From an uncultured Verrucomicrobia subdivision 3 bacterium (lineage in GTDB: Bacteria > Verrucomicrobiota > Verrucomicrobiia > Limisphaerales > UBA11358): a DNA stretch of 64,000 nucleotides. The stretch spans positions 1 through 64,000 of the forward strand of contig CAISEZ010000120.1 of assembly GCA_903884535.1 (NCBI GenBank), in the 5' to 3' direction. Shown here piece after piece: positions 26,638-33,532 of this stretch; position 1 is the stretch's first letter, and each line of letters starts with the position of its first letter. A model generated the notes under the pieces. That model had not been told where the DNA came from. It did no database searches and was given only the letters and a program-made list of their open reading frames with translations. The position numbers were made by a program, and so were the translations under genes.

Positions 26638-27477
26638 ATGAAACAGAAACAATTGTCTAGTGGAAAGCGGGCGGCCTTCACCTTGATCGAACTCTTGGTG
26701 GTCATTGCCATCATTGCCATCTTGGCGGCGATGCTGCTGCCGGCGCTGGCGGCCGCCAAAAACAAGGCCTATGCCGTTCAATGTGTCAGTAACGTGAAGC
26801 AACTGCAACTGGGTTGGTTGCTTTATGCCAATGACAACAGTGATGCCATGATGCCAAATTCACCCTTGGGCGCTGCTGGCACCAGTTGGTGCGGCGGCTC
26901 CGGTGAGAGTTGGGCGGCAAACCCGGCCAACACCAATGTCCTGTATTATCAGACCAATCTGATGGCTGGCTTCATGACCGGTCAGTTGGGTGTGTATCGC
27001 TGTCCGGCCGACATTGTTCCTTCAGATAATGGGCAACGCATTCGCTCTTACTCCATGCAAGGCCAGGTAGGGACCACTAAGCAATACCAATCCAACGCCA
27101 AGACTTATGCAAAATTGGGAAATATAGCCGGCTTTCCTGGGTCGTCTGATATGATTATTTTTGTGGAGGAAAGCATGAGCAGCCTGAACGACGGCTATTT
27201 GCAGATCAACAATGCCTATGCTGCCACGGCTGGAACCTATAGTGGGCAAGCTACTTTTCCTGATGTGCCGGGTTCCTACCATAAATGGAGTTGCGGTATG
27301 TCTTTTGCCGACGGTCATTCGGAAATCCACAAATGGCAGACTTCCGTCCTTAAGATCCCTACAGTTTATAACAATGTTGGAGTTAACAATGGAGGGAATG
27401 TAATAGCAGGCAACCCAACGGGTCCAACGGCCACGGATTGGCAGTGGTTCACGTCACGTTGTGCGGCTCATGATTAA
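26638..27477 (+). CDS. Pseudopilin with H-X9-DG tail (first copy)
   Basis: A 279-residue type II secretion/type IV pilin-like protein. The prepilin cleavage site lies in [13 protein letters not shown], with the Glu at position +5 and a long hydrophobic helix after it ([16 protein letters not shown]). The C-terminal part has the planctomycete/verrucomicrobial H-X9-DG signature (H, nine residues, then DGH). Such proteins are numerous in these phyla and are processed by a prepilin peptidase; most have no proven role. It follows the Calx-beta surface protein on the same strand and precedes a paralogue 32 bases later. Confidence 0.88.
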   Translation: MKQKQLSSGKRAAFTLIELLVVIAIIAILAAMLLPALAAAKNKAYAVQCVSNVKQLQLGWLLYANDNSDAMMPNSPLGAAGTSWCGGSGESWAANPANTNVLYYQTNLMAGFMTGQLGVYRCPADIVPSDNGQRIRSYSMQGQVGTTKQYQSNAKTYAKLGNIAGFPGSSDMIIFVEESMSSLNDGYLQINNAYAATAGTYSGQATFPDVPGSYHKWSCGMSFADGHSEIHKWQTSVLKIPTVYNNVGVNNGGNVIAGNPTGPTATDWQWFTSRCAAHD

Positions 27478-27509
27478 CCAATCTTTGGCGGTATGAGAAT
27501 TCCAGCCCT

Positions 27510-28352
27510 ATGCCACTGAACAAAAACATTCAAACGCTCTGCCGCAGCAAAGCATTTACCTTGATTGAACTGCTGGTAGTAATCGCCATCATTGCCATTC
27601 TGGCGGCGATGCTGCTGCCCGCATTGGCCAGCGCCAAGGAGCGTGCCAAGCGGATCGCCTGCTTGAGCAATGAAAAACAGATGGGCCTTGGCAGCCAAAT
27701 GTTCGCCGAAGATGACAATAAACATGCCTACACCGGCACGATGAATTATGCTGACGACGATATGAACTGGCTGTATCCAACCTATCTGCCAGCATTGAAA
27801 GCATTCTCCTGTCCATCCACCAAGAATGAGGTTAGGACGAATACCGCCGCGCTAACGGCTTTCACGCCGCAGCCAAAATACACCTTTAACCAGACCGATG
27901 TGACTTCCTGGCAGGAACGCATTCATGGGGGCTCGGTATATGTGACAGATTTGGTGACGAACGCTGGCGGTAAAGAACAACTCTACGGCACGAGCTATGA
28001 GTGTTCGGGCTTCTTGAACAGCGTGTTGGCGGGAGGAGCAACCAGCATGGGGCATCGCAAAACCCAGAACATTTGTGGCCACTACAACACCACAATCACC
28101 GAACTGCCCTATGCCAGCGCCGGTCAGTTCATCAGTTCATCGGACATTTTTATCATTTACGATGCAGACGATCAAGTTGCCGGCGACCCGACCCGTAAGA
28201 ACGACAATTATCCCGACCCCGGCGACAATCATGGAACTGCTGGCGGCAATTTTGTCTTTTGCGACGGCCACGCCCAATGGGTGCCTCAAAAAGTCTATAT
28301 GCGCACCTTCATTCTAGGCACTGACGAGTATCATTATCCGATCGTCCCTTGA
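27510..28352 (+). CDS. Pseudopilin with H-X10-DG tail (second copy)
   Basis: A 280-residue paralogue of the preceding gene. The prepilin motif is [12 protein letters not shown], followed by nearly the same hydrophobic core, and the tail reads [18 protein letters not shown], with ten rather than nine residues between His and DG. The middle regions of the two proteins differ strongly, so they are old duplicates or separate acquisitions. Starts at the ATG after a 32-base gap, so the two are probably co-transcribed. A terminator hairpin lies about 160 bases downstream. Confidence 0.88.
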   Translation: MPLNKNIQTLCRSKAFTLIELLVVIAIIAILAAMLLPALASAKERAKRIACLSNEKQMGLGSQMFAEDDNKHAYTGTMNYADDDMNWLYPTYLPALKAFSCPSTKNEVRTNTAALTAFTPQPKYTFNQTDVTSWQERIHGGSVYVTDLVTNAGGKEQLYGTSYECSGFLNSVLAGGATSMGHRKTQNICGHYNTTITELPYASAGQFISSSDIFIIYDADDQVAGDPTRKNDNYPDPGDNHGTAGGNFVFCDGHAQWVPQKVYMRTFILGTDEYHYPIVP

Positions 28353-28511
28353 TACCTGCAGTCCGGTTTTAAACGGTCGCTTGCTTTTTTCGCCTCAAAA
28401 ACTCAAACGGTTACCTATGCAATTTTAATCAACATTGGCAAAAAGCTGATGGGGTATGCGGGTCAGGCTACCCGGCGGCGCAGCAACGTCGCCCTACCAC
28501 GCCGGATTGAT

Positions 28512-29564
28512 TTAACGCGGACTCACTTGGAGTCCGCGTTTTTCTTTTGCAGTTGTGAAAGATAAAATCCCATTTTGCGCCGTCACGCCGACGAACGGGT
28601 CGTTCGTGATCAGCAGATTCCCGTCCACATCGAGATAGTCCGCCAGTTCCGCCAGATGCGCGGCGGCGCTGACCAGCACGCTGGTTTCGATCATGCAGCC
28701 GATCATCGTCTGCAAGCCGGCTTGGCGCGCGGCTTGCAACGTGTCGTAGGCCATGCTCACGCCGCCGGTTTTAACCAGCTTCACGTTGACGCCGTGAAAA
28801 CATTCGGCACAACGCGGGATGTCCTTCACTGTGTGGCAGGATTCGTCGGCGAAAATGGGCAGCGGCGAACGCGCCTTGAGCCATTTCAAATCCGCGTCGC
28901 TTGCCGTGCGCGGCATCGGCTGTTCGATGAACTGGATTTTTTTATCCGTCGCCACCAGCCATTCCAACATCCGCAACGCCTCTTCCTTGGTCTTCCAGCC
29001 TTCGTTCGCGTCCACGCGCACCGGTTTGTCCGGCGCAACGGAACGCAGCGCGGCGAAATTCTCGCGGTCGCGCGGGTCGCCCACCTTGAGTTTGATGACG
29101 GGATACGGTGCCGCGTCCAAAACTTTTCTGCGGATGATGTCCGGCGCGTCAATGCCGATGCTGAAGGAAGTGACGTGATGGTTTTCGCGGAAGCCGAGGC
29201 CGAGACAATCATGGAGCGGCTGGCCCGCGCGTTTCGCCGCGCCATCCAGCACGGCGAGATTCAATGCGCAGCGCGCGGCAACGGGAATTCCCGGAAGTGC
29301 TTCCAAATAATTCATGCTGCCCGGCACGTCGGCGAACGACAGCCGCGACGCGTCCAGCGTCTGGAGAAATTTCAGGACCCCGGCGGCGGATTCGCCATAC
29401 AAGGAAGATGGCGCCGCTTCGCCGAGAGCAAGGATGCCGTCGGCATCCGCGAGTTCCACGAGGACGGTGTGGTGGAGGCCCGAGCCGGCGGTGCTGGCGA
29501 TTTTCCAAGGATTGGCGAGCCGCAGCTCACAGGGACGGGCGGTCAATTTCACCACTGAATTCAA
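28512..29564 (-). CDS. L-Ala-D/L-Glu epimerase-type dipeptide epimerase
   Basis: A 350-residue enolase-superfamily enzyme (muconate-lactonizing subgroup). The catalytic lysine motif KLKVG (Lys158 and Lys160), the metal ligands Asp185 (VDANEGW), Glu214 (IEQPMP) and Asp240 (ADESC), and the second lysine set VKLVKTGG (Lys262/Lys265) are all present. GCMIETS near the C-terminus is typical of AE epimerases. These convert L-Ala-D-Glu from murein peptide breakdown to L-Ala-L-Glu for peptidase digestion. That fits the LdcA, PBP4-type, NamZ and AmiE-like genes nearby. It stands alone on the minus strand. Its last codons form a hairpin that is also a plus-strand terminator. Confidence 0.88.
   Translation of the reverse strand: MNSVVKLTARPCELRLANPWKIASTAGSGLHHTVLVELADADGILALGEAAPSSLYGESAAGVLKFLQTLDASRLSFADVPGSMNYLEALPGIPVAARCALNLAVLDGAAKRAGQPLHDCLGLGFRENHHVTSFSIGIDAPDIIRRKVLDAAPYPVIKLKVGDPRDRENFAALRSVAPDKPVRVDANEGWKTKEEALRMLEWLVATDKKIQFIEQPMPRTASDADLKWLKARSPLPIFADESCHTVKDIPRCAECFHGVNVKLVKTGGVSMAYDTLQAARQAGLQTMIGCMIETSVLVSAAAHLAELADYLDVDGNLLITNDPFVGVTAQNGILSFTTAKEKRGLQVSPR
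28515..28548 (+). terminator. Terminator hairpin embedded in the epimerase 3' end
   Basis: ACGCGGACTC (28515-28524) and GAGTCCGCGT (28530-28539) form a perfect 10-bp stem with a five-base loop, followed on the plus strand by TTTTCTTTT. It can end transcripts from the pseudopilin genes, yet lies within the coding region of the minus-strand epimerase, whose stop is at 28512-28514. Confidence 0.8.
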
Positions 29565-29605
29565 ACAGGTTTTCGCGCGTTTGCAACTGGATTGAGTTCG
29601 CGGAG

Positions 29606-29698
29606 ACCCCCTAAAAATAGCTGCGACATTCCGTGCGCTGGATAACCTGGCGTGGTTGGGTCGTCCTGCCGATCCGGATGGAACCCCTAATACAGGGG
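29606..29698. promoter_or_regulatory. Candidate operator pair upstream of nagB
   Basis: Two related boxes lie in the 179-base gap between the divergent epimerase and nagB genes: ACCCCCTAAAAAT (29606-29618) and ACCCCTAATAC (29683-29693). The second forms the inverted repeat CCCCTaatacAGGGG (29684-29698), 46 bases before the nagB start. They could bind a regulator such as the LuxR-type protein downstream. This is inference from symmetry and placement. Confidence 0.35.
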
Positions 29699-29743
29699 GA
29701 TTACTTGCCGCCGCACTTCAAGTAAATTTAAAGGGCAACATTC

Positions 29744-30568
29744 ATGGAAGTCATCATCCAATCCAATGCGGAACTGGCGGCCCGGACGGCGGCCGATGTC
29801 ATCGCGCGGGCGCTGGTGGCCAAGCCCGACTTGGTGCTCGGGCTGGCGACCGGCTGCACCATGGAATCGCTCTATGACCTGCTGGTGCAAAAACATCAGG
29901 ACACCGGGCTGGATTTTTCACGGTGCCGGACGTTCAACCTCGATGAATATGTCGGGCTGGCGGCGAATGATCCGTGTTCCTACCACTATTTCATGCGGCA
30001 GCGTTTTTTTGACAGCGTGAACATCGACTTGCGCAACACGCATCTGCCGGACGGCATGGCCGAAGATCTGGCGGCGGAGTGTGCGCGTTACGAGGCAAGG
30101 ATTGTGGCGTGCGGCGGCATTGATTTACAGGTGCTGGGCATCGGCCTCAACGGACATCTCGGCTTCAACGAGCCGCTCTCGGCTTTCCGGTCGCGCACCC
30201 GGGTGCAGACCCTGTCTCGTGTGACCCGCGCGCAAAATGCACCGCTGTTTCCCAGTCCGGGCCAGGTGCCGCGCCAGGCCATCACCATGGGGGTGGGCAC
30301 CATTTTGGATGCGCGCCAATGTCTGCTGCTGGCCACCGGTTTGGAAAAAGCGGACGTGGTGGCCAAGGCGATCGAGGGGCCGTTGACGGCGATGGTCACC
30401 GCCACCGCGCTGCAACTGCATCCGGCTTGCACCATCGTGCTGGATCAAGACGCCGCCAGCCAGCTCAAGGAAAACGACCATTATCAACGGCCGGTGGCAA
30501 CGCCCAATAAAAATGGCGGCCCGCCGCCGGTCCGACCGCAAAAAATCCTGCTGGCCAGCCCGCCCTGA
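29744..30568 (+). CDS. nagB: Glucosamine-6-phosphate deaminase
   Basis: A 274-residue enzyme that converts glucosamine-6-phosphate to fructose-6-phosphate and ammonia. The signatures are FNLDEYVGL (Asp67/Glu68), the catalytic segment GIGLNGHLGFNEP with His138 and Glu143, and the N-terminal phosphate loop LGLATGCTME. Length matches NagB. It would channel amino sugars from peptidoglycan or other GlcNAc polymers into glycolysis, in keeping with the muropeptide genes to the left. No nagA is visible in the window; the PIG-L and BshB proteins further right act on other GlcNAc derivatives. The regulator gene follows 32 bases after its stop. Confidence 0.93.
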   Translation: MEVIIQSNAELAARTAADVIARALVAKPDLVLGLATGCTMESLYDLLVQKHQDTGLDFSRCRTFNLDEYVGLAANDPCSYHYFMRQRFFDSVNIDLRNTHLPDGMAEDLAAECARYEARIVACGGIDLQVLGIGLNGHLGFNEPLSAFRSRTRVQTLSRVTRAQNAPLFPSPGQVPRQAITMGVGTILDARQCLLLATGLEKADVVAKAIEGPLTAMVTATALQLHPACTIVLDQDAASQLKENDHYQRPVATPNKNGGPPPVRPQKILLASPP

Positions 30569-30600
30569 CGCCGGCCCGGCGACGGAACGCAAATCATTTG

Positions 30601-31920
30601 ATGCGCCCACGGTTGACAGAAACCCGCAAATGGAGTTCCTTAAACGGAATGTCCAAGCAGCGTCCAAGCAAAAGCGTCCGCAAAACGGCGTCCGCCGCGC
30701 CGGCCGGGCCGGAGAATTCGTGGACCCGCCGGCTGTTCAAGAACACCTACACGCGCAGCGGGCGGCGGATGAAAGTGGCCGGCTGGGCGGTCAAGCTCCA
30801 GCATCAGGGACGCCGCCACACGTTCTCCCTGGCGACGCCGAACCGTGCCGCTGCCGCCGTCGAGGCCAAGGCGATTTATGAAACCATCGTGGCCGAGGGC
30901 TGGGACGCGGCGTTGAATCTGGAAAAACAACCGGGCGATTTTCCCAAATCCGATGCGCGTTATTGGCAGGAAGAATTACTCCAGCGCCGCTACACTTTTC
31001 CGGCGGCGGGCGAACCGGAGAAATCATTTGCCGCGCGGATTGGCCACGCGGGCAACAGCTTTTTTTTTCCGCTGGGCACCGCCGACCTCGCGGCCGCCGC
31101 CAAAACGGCCTGCCACATTTACTGCACCATTGTCAAAAAAGGCTGGGAGGCGGCGAGCAAGTTGTATCCCCGCGAATTGATCGTGTCGTTTGAATGGTCC
31201 TCCAATCCCATCCTGTGGACTTACACCACGGTGCACACGCTGGTGGGCCGACTGGCCCGCATTGAAACCGCTCCGTCCCCGACCGGGTTGCACCGCGTGT
31301 TGGTGGTGGAGACCGAATCCGGTTTGCGCCGCGCCTTGACTTGGTGCATCAATCACCAGCCGGGCTTTTGCGCCGTGCCGTGCGACTCGCTGGAAACTTT
31401 TGCGCCGCTGGCCGCCGCGCACAAACCGCTGCTGGTGCTGCTCAACCGCAGTCTGGCCGAGCGGCTGGGGATTGAGCTGTCCGGCGGCTTGACCGCGCTG
31501 CCGTCCGGCGCACTCGCGCTGGCCTATTCTGTTTCGGTGGATGGCGACCATATGTTTGTTTCCACGCCCGGCGGCGCCGAAGGTTACCTGCTCAAGCGCC
31601 TGCCGCCGGCGAACCTGCTCGACCCGCTGTTGGCGGACGGAAATTATTCCGCCACCGCCGCCGACCCGCTTGCACCCGTCAAACATTTTTTCAAGGGCTT
31701 GCTGCGGTCCCGCGCCAATCCGCATACCGATGCGCTGGCCAAACTCACCAAACGCGAAAATGAAGTGTTGCTGCTCTTGAGCAAAGGCGGCGTGGACAAG
31801 GAAATCGCGTCGGCGATGGGCATCAGCCTGTGGACCGTGCATGGCCATATCAAAAAAATCTTCGAGCGCCTCGGCGTGCGCACCCGCACCGAAGCCGTGG
31901 TCCGTTATCTGGAAAAATGA
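30601..31920 (+). CDS. LuxR-type regulator with duplicated N-terminal modules and degenerate receiver
   Basis: A 439-residue predicted transcription factor. Two similar N-terminal modules (about 47-105 and 130-187) share the pattern RxHTFSLATPNRAAAAVEAKAIYETI, ending GW.AA; this resembles AP2-like/integrase arm-type DNA-binding domains. Residues about 232-350 look like a response-regulator receiver (VLVVETES, conserved Lys332), but the phospho-acceptor position is Asn282 (LLVLLNRSL), so phosphorylation is unlikely. The C-terminus is a NarL/LuxR helix-turn-helix (LTKRENEVLLLLSKGG, then IASAMGISLWTVHGHIKKIF). Start is uncertain: ATG 30601, ATG 30649 or TTG 30598. It may regulate nagB directly upstream. 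The domain reading beyond the HTH is from pattern only. Confidence 0.78.
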   Translation: MRPRLTETRKWSSLNGMSKQRPSKSVRKTASAAPAGPENSWTRRLFKNTYTRSGRRMKVAGWAVKLQHQGRRHTFSLATPNRAAAAVEAKAIYETIVAEGWDAALNLEKQPGDFPKSDARYWQEELLQRRYTFPAAGEPEKSFAARIGHAGNSFFFPLGTADLAAAAKTACHIYCTIVKKGWEAASKLYPRELIVSFEWSSNPILWTYTTVHTLVGRLARIETAPSPTGLHRVLVVETESGLRRALTWCINHQPGFCAVPCDSLETFAPLAAAHKPLLVLLNRSLAERLGIELSGGLTALPSGALALAYSVSVDGDHMFVSTPGGAEGYLLKRLPPANLLDPLLADGNYSATAADPLAPVKHFFKGLLRSRANPHTDALAKLTKRENEVLLLLSKGGVDKEIASAMGISLWTVHGHIKKIFERLGVRTRTEAVVRYLEK

Positions 31921-32018
31921 CCGCGTCGCGCCGGTAACTTCGGCCCGGGATAAAACGTCCAGCTAGACAGGCAGGCATTTTCCGGGTGAGAATGCCGCTA
32001 TCGAATCCCACAAAATTT

Positions 32019-32567
32019 ATGAAACAACTAAAAACCTTCCTCCTCCTCGCCGCCATCTGTGTCAGCGCATTGCCGTTGATGGCGCAGCAAAAACGCGTCA
32101 GCCCGCACGAAACCGTCAGCGCGGTCATTGACGGCAACCGCGTGACGGTGGTTTACGGACGCCCTTACACCAAGGATCCCAAGACCGGCGAGGCTCGCGA
32201 AATCTGGGGCGGCCTGGTGCCCTACGGCAAGGTCTGGCGCACGGGCGCGGACGAGGCCACGCTGCTCATCACGCAGAAGCCGCTCGTGTTCGGTGAGGCG
32301 ACGATTCCGGCGGGCGCTTACACGCTTTACACCCTGCCGCTGGACGACGGCACCGCCAAGTTGATCGTCAACAAACAGCTCGGCCAGTGGGGCACACAAT
32401 ATGACGAGAAGCAGGACCTCGCCCGGATCGATTTGAAAAAGGATGTGACGGACAAAACGGCGGATCAACTGACGCTGGCCGTTTCAAAAAATCCGGCCGG
32501 CGGCGGCATCTTGAAAATTACGTGGGCGAACACGCAGTTTTCAGCGGCATTCACCGTGCAGAAATAA
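32019..32567 (+). CDS. DUF2911 protein, exported (first copy)
   Basis: A 182-residue protein with a signal peptide (FLLLAAICVSALPLMAQ) and one DUF2911 domain. The family core motifs are YGRPYTKDP, VPYGKVWRTGADEATL, and IPAGAYTLYTLP, with WGTQYDEKQDL later. DUF2911 proteins are small periplasmic beta-proteins of unknown function, common in Bacteroidota and Verrucomicrobiota. ATG at 32019 was chosen because it starts the signal peptide. A paralogue follows 18 bases later. Confidence 0.85.
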   Translation: MKQLKTFLLLAAICVSALPLMAQQKRVSPHETVSAVIDGNRVTVVYGRPYTKDPKTGEAREIWGGLVPYGKVWRTGADEATLLITQKPLVFGEATIPAGAYTLYTLPLDDGTAKLIVNKQLGQWGTQYDEKQDLARIDLKKDVTDKTADQLTLAVSKNPAGGGILKITWANTQFSAAFTVQK

Positions 32568-32585
32568 TTTCAACCTGACAACCTT

Positions 32586-33443
32586 ATGAAATCAAAAACG
32601 CTCCGTTACTTTTCTCTCATCGCCGGCGGAATGCTGCTGGCTGCCAGTGCGCTGGCTCAGGCGCCCAAGGTAGAGTTTCCCGCGGCCAGCCCCGCCTGCA
32701 CCATCAAACAACACGTCGGCCTCACCGACATTGAAGTGACCTATTCCCGCCCCAGCGCCAAAGGTCGCCAGGTTTTCGGCAACGTCGTCCCCTTCGGCGC
32801 CGTCTGGCGCACGGGCGCGAATAACGCCACCAAAATCACCTTCAGCACTTCCCTGAAGCTGAATGGCACTGACATCGCCGCCGGCTCTTACGCGCTCTAC
32901 ACTATTCCCGGCGAAACGGAATGGACCATCATCCTCAACAAGGGCGTGGGCAAATCCGGCACTCAATACGACGAGAAAGAAGATGTCGTCCGCTTTAAAG
33001 CGACGCCCGTCAGCCTGAGTGACACGTCCATCGAAACGTTCACCATCGAGTTCAACCACCTGCGCGACGAGTCGGCGGTTCTCAATCTCGTGTGGGAAAA
33101 AACCGTCGTCCCGATCAAGGTGGAACTCGATGTGACCAGCAAGCTCCTCCCGCAAATTGACGCGGCGATGGCAGCGGAAGGCGGCAACAAGCCCTACTAT
33201 CAGGCGGCGATGTTTTATTACGACCACGGTCAGGATTTGTCGAAAGCGAAGGACTGGGTCGAAGCCGCCATCAAGCAACGTGAGGCGTATTACATCGTCC
33301 ACTTGAAGGCGAAAATTCTGGCGAAGCTCGGCGACAAGGAGGGTGCCATCGCCGCCGCCAACCGCTCAATTGAACTGGCGAAGGCAGGCAAGGACAGCGC
33401 CTACGTCAAGTTGAATGAGGACCTGATCTCCAGCCTCAAGTGA
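32586..33443 (+). CDS. DUF2911 protein with TPR-like C-terminus (second copy)
   Basis: A 285-residue exported paralogue of the previous protein. The signal peptide ends ASALAQ; the DUF2911 domain (about 35-170) repeats the motifs VTYSRPSAKGR, VPFGAVWRTGANNAT and IAAGSYALYTIPG. A helical tail of about 90 residues (YYQAAMFYYDHGQDLSKAKDW, then AKLGDKEGAIAAANRSIE) looks like TPR repeats. Function unknown; the tail suggests a protein-interaction role. The stop overlaps a GTG that could be an alternative start of the next gene. Confidence 0.85.
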   Translation: MKSKTLRYFSLIAGGMLLAASALAQAPKVEFPAASPACTIKQHVGLTDIEVTYSRPSAKGRQVFGNVVPFGAVWRTGANNATKITFSTSLKLNGTDIAAGSYALYTIPGETEWTIILNKGVGKSGTQYDEKEDVVRFKATPVSLSDTSIETFTIEFNHLRDESAVLNLVWEKTVVPIKVELDVTSKLLPQIDAAMAAEGGNKPYYQAAMFYYDHGQDLSKAKDWVEAAIKQREAYYIVHLKAKILAKLGDKEGAIAAANRSIELAKAGKDSAYVKLNEDLISSLK

Positions 33444-33484
33444 CAACCGGGACTGTTCGTTTGCTTCAGGAAGCTTCTCACTTC

Positions 33485-33517
33485 ACCCTCTCCTCCATTC
33501 GGAATGGGAGAGAGGGT
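33485..33517. repeat. Palindromic repeat at the 5' end of the PIG-L gene
   Basis: ACCCTCTC (33485-33492) pairs with GAGAGGGT (33510-33517); an inner CCATTC/GAATGG stem completes a hairpin. Its right flank contains GAGGTGA (33519-33525), a good ribosome binding site for start codons at 33530-33533. It lies in the short gap between the DUF2911 gene and the PIG-L protein. Confidence 0.7.
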
Positions 33518-33532
33518 CGAGGTGACGTGGTG

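Noticed and set aside
28438-28511. Possible further dispersed repeat (segment with GCGGCGCAGCAACGTCGCC)
   Set aside because: GC-rich and repeat-like, but no clear paired arms or second copy in the window to support it.
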